Source: Fontivivens sp964399735
GTDB lineage: Bacteria; Zhuqueibacterota; Zhuqueibacteria; Residuimicrobiales; Krinioviventaceae
Direction of reading: 5' to 3'
DNA: 13,938 bases
Assembly (NCBI GenBank): GCA_964399735.1
Contig: CAYNSO010000096.1
Coordinates: 1 to 13,938 of the forward strand
Shown here: positions 1 to 7,764 of the stretch, piece by piece
Numbering within the stretch: position 1 is the stretch's first letter
Layout: every line of letters begins with the position of its first letter
The notes under the pieces: generated by a model
Databases searched by the model: none
What the model saw: the letters and a program-made list of their open reading frames with translations, nothing else
Told to the model about the DNA's origin: nothing
Made by a program: the position numbers and the translations under genes

Positions 1-19
1 TTATTTACAGGAGAAAAGC

Positions 20-1699
20 ATGAAAACAATTATTCGACTGGCATGTGTTTTGTTAATAATTATTATGACCAGTAGCTGTGGCCCCAATAAACAGGAGAAA
101 GTAGTGTCTGCTTTTATCGAAACTCGTCTGGAGCAAATTAAACAGTTATCCAAAGACAGCGCAATTGCTTACTGGAATGCAACGACGACCGGTGATGAAA
201 AACAATATGAAATATACAGCGACCGGACTTATAAATTACGGCAATTGTTCTCCAATCGTGAGGATTTTAAGCAAATAAAAGAATGGCAAGAGTCCGGCAA
301 GATAAAAGAAAAGTTGTTAGCCCGGCAGTTAGAGTTGCTATATATGGGGTATCTGGAAAACCAGTTGGATTCCCTGTTATTGCAACAAATAGTTGAACTG
401 GAAACTGCTTGCGAAAAAAAGTTTAATGATTTTCGGGGCACAATCAATGGTAAAGTTGTGACCAGCAATGAAATTGAAGATATTCTCAAGACCGAGCGCG
501 ATGAAAAGAAAAGAAAGAACGCCTGGCTGGCCAGCAAACAGGTAGGCACGGAAGTTGCAGGCGATTTAATCAACCTGATAAAGATCAGGAATGAAGCGGC
601 AAAACAACTGGGCTTTGATAATTATCACACCATGTCGTTAACAACGGCAGAGCAAAGCGCCGCCGAACTGGATGCGATTTTTAATGAATTGTATGAACTG
701 ACCAATGAACCCTTTGCCGCACTCAAAGCGGAACTGGATAGTATTCTTGCTGCCGGTTATGGATTCGATGCAAAAAATTTAATGCCCTGGCATTATCACG
801 ATCCGTTTTTTCAGGAAACGCCGCTGGTATACAATCTTGATCTGGATGCTTTTTATGCAGATAAAGATGTAGTTGAATTGGCGCAACAGTTTTACAAGGG
901 CCTTGGTCTGCCGGTAGATGCCATTTTAGAAAAAAGCGATTTATACGAGCGCGACAAAAAGAACCCCCATGCTTATTGTATTGACATTGATCGTGAAGGG
1001 GATGTACGCGCTTTGTGTAATGTAAAAAACAATGAACGCTGGATGGAGACCATGCTGCATGAATTGGGACATGGTATATATGACAAATATCAGAACCCGG
1101 AGACGCCCTGGCTGCTGCGTACTCCAGCGCATACCTTTACCACCGAGGCAATTGCCATGTTCTTTGGCCGCCTGAGCCGCAGCGGCGCCTGGATGCAGGA
1201 AATGCTGGGGCTGAATGATGAACAACGGCACGAGATTGACCAGGTTAGCGGCAAGTATATACAGTTAAAACAATTGATCTTTGCTCGCTGGGCTATGGTT
1301 ATGTATTTCTTTGAAAAAGAGTTGTACGCCAACCCTGACCAGGATTTGAATGCCCTGTGGTGGAATATGGTTGAAAAGTATCAATTTATCAAGCGCCCTG
1401 CCGATCGCAACCAGCCGGACTGGGCTGCCAAAATACACTTTACAATTGCCCCCTGTTATTATCATAATTATTTGCTCGGTGAACTGTTTGCCTCACAGCT
1501 TCATCATACCCTGGTTAGCAAGGTTCTTGAACTGGATTCGGATCAGAATGTAAGTTACGTTAATCAAAGCGCGGCAGGAGACTATATTCGAAAAATGGTG
1601 TTTGAACCGGGCAGTAAATACCGTTGGGACAAAATGATCACCCTGGCCACCGGCGAACCGCTTACTGCCAAATATTTTGTTGAGGATTTTATAAAGTGA
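20..1699 (+). CDS. M2-family (ACE-like) zinc peptidase, lipoprotein
   Basis: Predicted zinc metallopeptidase of the M2 peptidyl-dipeptidase A (angiotensin-converting enzyme-like) family, expected to remove dipeptides from peptide C-termini outside the cytoplasm. The N-terminus has a basic start, a hydrophobic core and a lipobox-like TSSC with Cys20, so it is probably a lipid-anchored periplasmic or surface protein. The zinc motif HELGH is at residues 347-351 and the probable third ligand is Glu376 in TTEAIAMFF. The N-terminal segment with AYWNATTTG is typical of M2 proteins, and the length (559 aa) suits a single-domain bacterial member. The second His to Glu spacing is 25, one more than the 24 I recall for human ACE, so a small insertion is likely. 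AGGAG lies just upstream of the ATG. It stands alone, ended by a terminator. An M3-like peptidase is the alternative, but the flanking motifs favour M2. Confidence 0.87.
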   Translation: MKTIIRLACVLLIIIMTSSCGPNKQEKVVSAFIETRLEQIKQLSKDSAIAYWNATTTGDEKQYEIYSDRTYKLRQLFSNREDFKQIKEWQESGKIKEKLLARQLELLYMGYLENQLDSLLLQQIVELETACEKKFNDFRGTINGKVVTSNEIEDILKTERDEKKRKNAWLASKQVGTEVAGDLINLIKIRNEAAKQLGFDNYHTMSLTTAEQSAAELDAIFNELYELTNEPFAALKAELDSILAAGYGFDAKNLMPWHYHDPFFQETPLVYNLDLDAFYADKDVVELAQQFYKGLGLPVDAILEKSDLYERDKKNPHAYCIDIDREGDVRALCNVKNNERWMETMLHELGHGIYDKYQNPETPWLLRTPAHTFTTEAIAMFFGRLSRSGAWMQEMLGLNDEQRHEIDQVSGKYIQLKQLIFARWAMVMYFFEKELYANPDQDLNALWWNMVEKYQFIKRPADRNQPDWAAKIHFTIAPCYYHNYLLGELFASQLHHTLVSKVLELDSDQNVSYVNQSAAGDYIRKMVFEPGSKYRWDKMITLATGEPLTAKYFVEDFIK

Positions 1700-1707
1700 G
1701 AACTGAC

Positions 1708-1736
1708 GGGCAGGGTTATTTTTCCTGCCCTGTTTT
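1708..1736 (+). terminator. Intrinsic terminator after the M2 peptidase gene
   Basis: A 7-bp perfect stem, GGGCAGG (1708-1714) with CCTGCCC (1724-1730), encloses a 9-nt T-rich loop and is followed by a T-rich stretch (TGTTTTG). It starts nine bases after the stop codon, the expected place for rho-independent termination. No hairpin energy was calculated. Confidence 0.75.
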
Positions 1737-1856
1737 GTGAACAACTTGAACAAAAAAATTGTTTAATAAGCATGGTGAAATATTCCAGTAGACCGGAAAC
1801 AATCGGTGGCAGTTAAAACGGCTGTTGAAGCAAATAAACTATTCATCGGCTTTACC

Positions 1857-1860
1857 AGGA
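1857..1860 (+). promoter_or_regulatory. Ribosome binding site deciding the start at 1870
   Basis: AGGA lies nine bases before ATG 1870. The same frame extends back to a TTG at 1825, but that codon has no good Shine-Dalgarno sequence (only GGTGG about 15 bases away). The ATG is therefore preferred, giving 444 residues instead of 459. Confidence 0.6.
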
Positions 1861-1869
1861 ACGCAGATT

Positions 1870-3204
1870 ATGAACAGATTAGACAGAGATATGCTTAAAA
1901 TTATGCCTGACGGAACGGAAAAACATATCAATCCGTTTACCGGAACGGAAGTATGGTATATACCCGGACGAAGAAATCGTCCATTAGCTTCCCAACAGGT
2001 GGAAAAACAGGAAAAGATCGTTAAATCTCATCCGGAAGTGTACTGTGATTTTTGCTCAGGGCGGTATTTCAATACCACCCCGGAAAAATCACGGGTTGTT
2101 CTTGTTAATGGGAAATATGAATATCATGATCAATTAACACCGGAAGCAATATTCAGCAAACCGGCAGAGTTCCGGCGTATTTCCAACCTGTTTGAAATTG
2201 TTACGGTAAATTACTGGAAAAAGAATTTCAATTACAAGTTGTCCGAGAAAAATAAACGCCGCAAGGAACAATATCTTTCCAGCGAAATGGGAAGGAATCA
2301 TGTAATATCCATCATCAACATGAAATTAAAGTTTAGTGGTTATACAGACGAGCAGATCAAATCTGTTTCTATAGATGAAAAGCTGGCGATGAGCGATGCT
2401 TTTTTTGGCGGTGCGCATGAATTGATCATCCCCCGGCGGCATTACACAGATTCGGCAGAATATAGTATGGACTTGAGTTCATCCGGCTGTCTTTCACCTG
2501 CGGAACATGTTGAATACTTTCGTTTTACGATCCGGTCTGTGCGGGACATTTATGAAAATAACCGTTATGTCAGATATGTCAGCGTTTTTCAAAACTGGCT
2601 GCGCGAAGCAGGCGCTTCCTTCGACCACCTGCATACGCAGCTGGTCGGTTTGGATGAATGGGGCGTTTCAGTAGAGCGTGAACTGGAGCAGGCTTCGCGT
2701 AATCCCAACATGTACAATGAGTTTGGGGCTAATTTTGCCGCTTATAATAATTTTGTTATTTGTGAAAATGATTATGCCATTGCTTTTGCCGATATAGGCC
2801 ATCGCAATCCCACGGTAGCAATTTATTCCAAAAGCGAGCATTGCCGACCTTCCGAGCATACAGATGAAGAACTACGGGGATTTAGTGATATAGTGCATGG
2901 AATTCATGCGGCAATGGGGGCAAATATATCATGCAACGAGGAATGGTATTATATGCCTGTGGATAGCGTTATTCCCATGCCCTGGCATGTATTAATAAAA
3001 TGGCGCATCAGCATACCGGCGGGATTTGAGGGCGGTACAAAAATTTACGTCAATCCTATGGCAGTATCGGAAGTACGAGATTACCTGGTGCCGCGGTTGT
3101 TCGACCTGCGCTACCAGAACAGGATCGCTGCGTTTGCCATTGCCGAAGAGTGCCCGGTAAAGCCGAACTCTCTCAAGTACTATTTATATAAAAGAAGTTC
3201 CTGA
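1870..3204 (+). CDS. GalT-like nucleotidyltransferase (DUF4921-type, HIT superfamily)
   Basis: The protein (444 aa) has the hallmarks of the galactose-1-phosphate uridylyltransferase / Ap4A phosphorylase branch of the HIT superfamily. There is a CxxC zinc knuckle at Cys59/Cys62 (CDFCSGR, followed by TPE as in GalT). A G-x-HE motif sits at His183-Glu184 (GGAHELIIPRRH). The active-site motif HLHTQ is at residues 253-257, where by analogy to GalT His253 would bind zinc and His255 would be the nucleophile that takes up the nucleotide. Overall it resembles proteins filed under DUF4921, whose substrate I do not know. Calling it galT is not justified, since the rest of the chain differs from classical GalT. 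It is probably cytoplasmic: no signal peptide is visible. It is flanked by an upstream terminator and meets the glycosidase gene tail to tail with a 10-bp gap. A nucleotide-sugar or dinucleotide polyphosphate substrate is plausible. Confidence 0.72.
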   Translation: MNRLDRDMLKIMPDGTEKHINPFTGTEVWYIPGRRNRPLASQQVEKQEKIVKSHPEVYCDFCSGRYFNTTPEKSRVVLVNGKYEYHDQLTPEAIFSKPAEFRRISNLFEIVTVNYWKKNFNYKLSEKNKRRKEQYLSSEMGRNHVISIINMKLKFSGYTDEQIKSVSIDEKLAMSDAFFGGAHELIIPRRHYTDSAEYSMDLSSSGCLSPAEHVEYFRFTIRSVRDIYENNRYVRYVSVFQNWLREAGASFDHLHTQLVGLDEWGVSVERELEQASRNPNMYNEFGANFAAYNNFVICENDYAIAFADIGHRNPTVAIYSKSEHCRPSEHTDEELRGFSDIVHGIHAAMGANISCNEEWYYMPVDSVIPMPWHVLIKWRISIPAGFEGGTKIYVNPMAVSEVRDYLVPRLFDLRYQNRIAAFAIAEECPVKPNSLKYYLYKRSS

Positions 3205-3214
3205 TACAAGAGAG

Positions 3215-5656
3215 TTAATAGATAGGGGTGCGATAAAATTCAACCCGGCTGGACAATCCATAACGGAATTCCGGCCGGGAAATGATCCAGGCGTTGGCCG
3301 CAGGAATTGCCGCTTGCCAGTGATCATCCTGGTAATGGGGTAAATGCCAGTTTTCTTTTACCCTGTTTTCGCATAACCAGCAATCATTCCCGTCAATCTG
3401 CAAATGCCGGTCTTGAGATTCAAGAATGACATTGACAGCAGCAATTCCCCCCGGTTTATAGTTGATTACCTTTATTGCCAGCAGGTTTTCACCCGCTGTT
3501 ATATGGCCGGCAATATCCCATAATTTCACCCGTTGTGCTTCCACAATTGCAGATAATGTACGAGTGGCAATTGCCTGGCCAACCAGGCGGCCATTCACCC
3601 AAACGGTAGCCAGGGAATCGGCAATGATTTGCAGCCAAACCGGCTGTAATGTGTTTGATATTGTAAATTTTTTACGGATATATAATTCAGGCAGTCCAGC
3701 GCCGGATTCTGCCGGACAGGTAATAAATGGCGCCGTCAGGCAGCCATTCAATTGATAATTTCCTGAAATCACTTCATCCCTTTTTACATCCAGCCAGGCG
3801 CGGGTTCGGTTGAACAGGGTGAGTATATTTTCCAGGTTGGCGCTTTTATTATATTTTAACCACAGAGTGCGAAAAGTATTGGCAATTGTATCCAAATCCT
3901 GTTTCAAGGCGGCCAGTTCTGCCGCAAAGCCTGCGCACTCTTGGGCGCTGCCATTATGCAGGGCAGCCTGTACTCTGTTTAACCGGGCGGTCCATTCGTA
4001 TTGCCGCGCGCTCAATTCAAGCAGATCGAGATGTTCCCGATTGCGATTGGTGATGCTGCGCAGCCGCTGTAGTTCCTGCCGGGTTTCGTTACACAGCTCT
4101 GTCAATTTACAGCTGCGATTGATAATTTCTTCAACCGGACGGGAGAGAGGATAAAACGGCTGGGAATAAAAATAATTCAGATCATAATATTCGCACACTT
4201 GAGATAAATTGCTATATAATGCGGCATAACCAGGGTCGTCATTGCCATAAAAGTCTTTGAAAAAGACAGCGTCAAAAGCATCTTGCGCTACCGGGCTGTT
4301 ATGCCAGGCGCATTGAGCGGCATAAGCAATTTGGTAATAATTCAGTTCCCGCGGGTTGGCGCTGCCAAAATCACCCCAGCTGGAAGTAATTGCGCCGATA
4401 GCGCCGTTATTATGCCCGTCACGGGTGAGGTTATAAATGTTTTGCCGGGCGCGTTCCAGATCCGGGAAAATACGGCTCCAGTTTTGATTGCCGGGTGAGA
4501 CAATGAAATTGTGGCCTGATTCTTTGAATTGCCGGGTTGATATGTACTGTTGCTGAATATCATAATGCCAGTCCATTATTATTATATCATCCGGAAGGTG
4601 TTGGAGGATATCCGGAAATTCCAGAATAATATCTCCATACATGATAATTTTTTTATGATATTTTTTTAAAATATTAAAAACACGGGCATAATGAGCAGCA
4701 TGAACAGCGGCAATTCCTTTACTTTCCGCCATTGCACGGCTGGCGCCGCTGCCCACATCGTATGATTCGTCTGCGCCAATATGAAAATAAACAGAACGGA
4801 AGACAGGGACAATTTCCGCCAACAGTGTATCTAAAAAATGGCAGGTGTTTTCAGAAACGGTATTTAATGAAGAGGCGCCGGGGAAATCAGCCAGCGGCAT
4901 AAATTCCGGTTGAATGAGCAGGTTTTCATAATGGCCCAGGGTCTGAAAGACAGGGATGATCTCGATATGATAGAGCGAAGCATATTCCTGCAATTCCAGG
5001 CATTCATCAGCAGACAAGGCGCCGCGATTCTGGCCGATTGATGAAAAGTTTTTAAACAGGAACATGTCTTCCAGATAAGGCATATAGACATTCATTTTAT
5101 AGTGTGCCAGAAAGCGGATGATCCGTTTGAAATGCTCCAGTGTGGATACCTGACCTCTGCTGATATCATCGGAAAAACCGCGCCAGCGCATATCCGGCCA
5201 ATCGCGAATCATAATTTCCGGGGCTATAAAGACCTGGTCTTGCCGGGTAAGCAAAAACAACAGGCTGGTTATACCATAAAACATGCCGGCGGAAGTGTTG
5301 GCAACCACAATGATTTTATTCTGCCCTGAAACCAGAATATACCCTTCTTCGGCCATGTATTCTGTAAAATCGGGTATTTGCATTCCCGGATTGGCAAATC
5401 TTATAGCATCTATTGCAGACGGTGGCGCCAGGTATACACCCGGACGATCAAACGCCAATGTGGAAATTTGTTGAACCACAGCCTGGCAATTATAGCTTTC
5501 TTGCAGATCGTTTAATAATTGAAAAGCCGTTTGTATAAATGTTTGCTGAGTGTAAATAACCAGGGGAGAGACAAAATTAACAATTTCGGCGCCCGGCAGG
5601 TACTGCTTTGGGCCGGGGAGAAGAAAATATTTAGAAATTTTTTTATTATTTTTCAT
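3215..5656 (-). CDS. GH20-like beta-N-acetylhexosaminidase, cytoplasmic form
   Basis: Large (813 aa) glycoside hydrolase of GH20 type, expected to release terminal N-acetylhexosamines by substrate-assisted catalysis. The N-terminal part (roughly 1-140) resembles the GH20 'b' domain, ending in a TSAGMFYGITSLL segment. The barrel opens with DWPDMRWRGFSDDISRG, and HIGADE (residues 292-297) supplies the Asp296-Glu297 catalytic pair. After the barrel come a helical region (roughly 500-650) and a C-terminal beta-sandwich (about 660-800) with the VWVNGRLVG pattern of galactose-binding-like domains. There is no signal peptide or lipobox, and an in-frame stop at 5684-5686 rules out an upstream extension, so it is probably cytoplasmic. 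No Shine-Dalgarno sequence is visible before the ATG. The barrel departs from classical GH20 wording (DISRGQ, YLEDMF), so exact specificity is open; a GH84- or GH123-related enzyme is less likely. Confidence 0.72.
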   Translation of the reverse strand: MKNNKKISKYFLLPGPKQYLPGAEIVNFVSPLVIYTQQTFIQTAFQLLNDLQESYNCQAVVQQISTLAFDRPGVYLAPPSAIDAIRFANPGMQIPDFTEYMAEEGYILVSGQNKIIVVANTSAGMFYGITSLLFLLTRQDQVFIAPEIMIRDWPDMRWRGFSDDISRGQVSTLEHFKRIIRFLAHYKMNVYMPYLEDMFLFKNFSSIGQNRGALSADECLELQEYASLYHIEIIPVFQTLGHYENLLIQPEFMPLADFPGASSLNTVSENTCHFLDTLLAEIVPVFRSVYFHIGADESYDVGSGASRAMAESKGIAAVHAAHYARVFNILKKYHKKIIMYGDIILEFPDILQHLPDDIIIMDWHYDIQQQYISTRQFKESGHNFIVSPGNQNWSRIFPDLERARQNIYNLTRDGHNNGAIGAITSSWGDFGSANPRELNYYQIAYAAQCAWHNSPVAQDAFDAVFFKDFYGNDDPGYAALYSNLSQVCEYYDLNYFYSQPFYPLSRPVEEIINRSCKLTELCNETRQELQRLRSITNRNREHLDLLELSARQYEWTARLNRVQAALHNGSAQECAGFAAELAALKQDLDTIANTFRTLWLKYNKSANLENILTLFNRTRAWLDVKRDEVISGNYQLNGCLTAPFITCPAESGAGLPELYIRKKFTISNTLQPVWLQIIADSLATVWVNGRLVGQAIATRTLSAIVEAQRVKLWDIAGHITAGENLLAIKVINYKPGGIAAVNVILESQDRHLQIDGNDCWLCENRVKENWHLPHYQDDHWQAAIPAANAWIISRPEFRYGLSSRVEFYRTPIY

Positions 5657-5756
5657 TTTTTTGTTGCTATTTTGATTTTTATTTTATAAATATATAGTAG
5701 ACGTATAAAAATAAAAAAAAATACCTGAAATTACAAGAAAAAATCAAGGGAAAGGA

Positions 5757-5762
5757 GGGAAC
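5757..5762 (+). promoter_or_regulatory. Candidate ECF-sigma -35 element upstream of the sigma factor gene
   Basis: GGGAAC matches the GGGAAY/GGAAC -35 core recognised by SigR/RpoE-type ECF factors, and it lies about 90 bases before an ECF sigma gene of that type, which would fit autoregulation. The nearest GTT-containing -10 candidate (GTTTT from 5784) is about 21 bases away, some three bases further than the usual SigR spacing, so the match is incomplete. Confidence 0.25.
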
Positions 5763-5838
5763 ATTCGTTAGACAGGAAGCATAGTTTTAAGAGTAGAATA
5801 CTTGTTAGTTACGTAATATTATATTAATAATTTCTTAG

Positions 5839-5846
5839 AAAGGGGA
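5839..5846 (+). promoter_or_regulatory. Ribosome binding site of the sigma factor gene
   Basis: AAAGGGGA-like purine run (5839-5846) sits six bases before ATG 5853. Another ATG at 5848 lies too close and in the wrong frame, giving only an unrelated 61-codon reading. Confidence 0.6.
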
Positions 5847-5852
5847 AATGCC

Positions 5853-6449
5853 ATGGCAAAAGCTCAAGAACCGCTATCGCAGGAAATGCGGGAGAAATTT
5901 GAAAAAGTTTCTCTGCAGTACATGGATATCCTTTATAGTTCCGCACTTCGACTTACCAAAAATTCTGCCGAGGCCGAAGACCTTGTGCAAGACACTTATT
6001 TACGGGCTTATCGTTTCTTTGATAAATTTTTAGAGGGAACAAATTTTAAAGCCTGGATTTTCCGCATCATGACCAATACTTTTATAAACAAGTATCGTAA
6101 AAAAGCACGTTCACCGCAACAGGTGGAGCTTGACAAAGTATCATTTTTCATCGAAGATGAACATGTAGAGCATGACAACAGAACAATCAATGTCTATGAA
6201 AAAGATACTTATCATGAATTGTTTGATGATGAGATCAATGTAGCTCTTGACCGTTTGTCTAAAAATTTTAAACAGATTATTGTACTTGCCGATGTAGAGG
6301 GATTAACCTACCGTGAAATTGCTGAAAAAGCCGATATTCCTTTGGGAACTGTCATGTCACGGTTGTTCAGAGCACGGCGTATGTTACAAAAATCATTATA
6401 TGGCGTTGGAAAGGAGCGAGGTTTTATACAACAACCCATGTATTTATGA
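5853..6449 (+). CDS. ECF sigma-70 factor, SigR/RpoE-like
   Basis: Alternative RNA polymerase sigma factor (198 aa) with only regions 2 and 4. Region 2 spans about residues 20-90 with AEAEDLVQDTYLRAYR (39-54) and GTNFKAWIFRIMTNTF followed by INKYRKK (62-84). Region 4 (about 130-183) carries VLADVEGLTYREIAE and the helix-turn-helix end PLGTVMSRLFRARR. The wording closely follows the Streptomyces SigR type (GTNLKAW, LADVEG, GTVMSRL), a group usually controlled by a zinc-binding, redox-sensing anti-sigma factor. No anti-sigma gene lies next to it. The stop codon overlaps the photolyase start in ATGA, so the two are likely translated in a coupled way. Family assignment is secure; the signal it answers is not known. 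Confidence 0.93.
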   Translation: MAKAQEPLSQEMREKFEKVSLQYMDILYSSALRLTKNSAEAEDLVQDTYLRAYRFFDKFLEGTNFKAWIFRIMTNTFINKYRKKARSPQQVELDKVSFFIEDEHVEHDNRTINVYEKDTYHELFDDEINVALDRLSKNFKQIIVLADVEGLTYREIAEKADIPLGTVMSRLFRARRMLQKSLYGVGKERGFIQQPMYL

Positions 6450-7747
6450 GTAATTTGGTATTTTTTTGGTTTCGGCGGGATTTACGTCTGCATGATAATA
6501 CCGGTTTATATCATGCTTTACATAGTAAAAATCAGGTAATCCCGGTATTTATTTATGATTCCCGCATTTTAAACAACCTGGCAGAAAAAAAAGACCCGCG
6601 TGTTGAATTTATTTCTGTAAGGTTAGCACAACTGGATAAAGCATTAAAGGCTGCAGGAAGCAGCCTTTTTGTTTTTACTGGTGAGCCGCTTCAGGTTTGG
6701 CAAAAAATTATCTCCAAGTTTCCCGGTAAAGCTGTTTATACGAATGAGGATTACGAGCCGCAAGCACTAGAGCGGGATCAAAAAGTTGCCGCTTTTTTAC
6801 ACTCGCAGGCCGTTGCCTTTTATTCTTTTAAAGATCAGGTGATTTTTTCACCTAAAGAAGTTGTCAAGGACGATGGCACACCCTACACAGTATTTGGCGC
6901 TTTTAAACGCAAATGGATGCGGCTGGTTTCACCTGCTCACTACCATTCATATCCAACAGAAGAGCTATTTTCACAATTTTATAAAAGCCAGCCTCAGGAA
7001 CACCCCGCAATTGCCGATTTGGGTTTTCAAAAAACCGGCTATCAGTTTCCGCCCGGCAAAATCGACCCGGAAATTATTGTGAATTACCACAAAACCCGCG
7101 ATTACCCGGCTAAATCGGGAACGACCCGGCTGGGGTTGCATCTGCGTTTTGGAACGGTAAGCGTTCGCGAACTGGTTGCGCTGGCAATGGATTTAAATGA
7201 TACCTGGCTTGGTGAACTGATCTGGCGAGAGTTCTTTATGATGATTTTGTATCATTTCCCGCAGGTTGCCTGTCAATCCTTTCGCCCTGCTTATGATCGC
7301 ATTGCCTGGCACAATAATAACGATGATTTTCAGCGCTGGTGTGCCGGGCAAACCGGTTACCCGCTGGTCGACGCCGGTATGCGGGAATTGAATGCAACCG
7401 GCTTTATGCACAACCGGACGCGTATGGTAACCGCCTCGTTTTTATGCAAACATTTATTAATAGACTGGCGTTGGGGCGAGCAATACTTTGCCGCCAAATT
7501 ACTGGATTACGACCTGGCAGCCAACAATGGCAACTGGCAATGGGCAGCCGGAACCGGCTGCGACGCTGCCCCTTATTTTCGGGTATTCAATCCGGCCTTG
7601 CAGCAAAAGCGATTTGACCCGGATTTTGCTTATATAAAAAAATGGTTGCCGGAATTTGGCAGCCAGAATTATCCGCAACCAATGGTTGAGCATAACCTGG
7701 CACGAAACCGGGCAATTGCTGTTTATAAACAAGCATTACAAGAATAG
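6446..7747 (+). CDS. phr: Deoxyribodipyrimidine photolyase (class I CPD type)
   Basis: Flavoenzyme (433 aa) that uses blue/near-UV light to split cyclobutane pyrimidine dimers in DNA. The N-terminal antenna domain begins with FFWFRRDLRLHDN. The C-terminal FAD domain contains TRLGLHLRFGTVS, ELIWREFF, and the signature block DYDLAANNGNWQWAAGTG at residues 354-371, followed by DAAPYFRVFNP (373-383). In this block Asn361 corresponds to the residue near flavin N5 and Trp364/Trp366 to the electron-transfer and substrate region; the assignment is by analogy with E. coli PhrB. Length is slightly below the 470 or so of E. coli. The antenna chromophore cannot be told from sequence. Translation is probably coupled to the sigma gene by the ATGA overlap. 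A cryptochrome role is possible, but the NNGNWQWAAG wording favours a repair enzyme. Confidence 0.93.
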   Translation: MSNLVFFWFRRDLRLHDNTGLYHALHSKNQVIPVFIYDSRILNNLAEKKDPRVEFISVRLAQLDKALKAAGSSLFVFTGEPLQVWQKIISKFPGKAVYTNEDYEPQALERDQKVAAFLHSQAVAFYSFKDQVIFSPKEVVKDDGTPYTVFGAFKRKWMRLVSPAHYHSYPTEELFSQFYKSQPQEHPAIADLGFQKTGYQFPPGKIDPEIIVNYHKTRDYPAKSGTTRLGLHLRFGTVSVRELVALAMDLNDTWLGELIWREFFMMILYHFPQVACQSFRPAYDRIAWHNNNDDFQRWCAGQTGYPLVDAGMRELNATGFMHNRTRMVTASFLCKHLLIDWRWGEQYFAAKLLDYDLAANNGNWQWAAGTGCDAAPYFRVFNPALQQKRFDPDFAYIKKWLPEFGSQNYPQPMVEHNLARNRAIAVYKQALQE

Positions 7748-7764
7748 CCATATATAGAACTAGA

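Larger units (their letters stand above)
5657..5852. promoter_or_regulatory. Divergent intergenic region between glycosidase and sigma factor genes
   Basis: This 196-bp, very AT-rich stretch must hold promoters for both flanking genes. On the minus strand a TTGTAA...TATTTT pair with 17-bp spacing could serve the glycosidase. On the plus strand TTGTTA (5802-5807) and TAATAA (5825-5830), also 17 bp apart, are a weak match to a housekeeping promoter. GGGAAC at 5757-5762 looks like an ECF-type -35 element. AAAGGAGGGA (5751-5760) resembles a Shine-Dalgarno sequence but no start codon follows it. None of these assignments is strong, because AT-rich DNA yields many such matches. Confidence 0.35.

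Noticed and set aside
1825..1869. TTG start that would extend the GalT-like protein by 15 residues
   Set aside because: No good ribosome site; ATG 1870 has AGGA at the proper distance.
3462..4154. Two open frames of about 100 codons on the plus strand
   Set aside because: Antisense to the glycosidase gene, Arg/Ser/Cys-rich composition typical of shadow frames, no ribosome sites.
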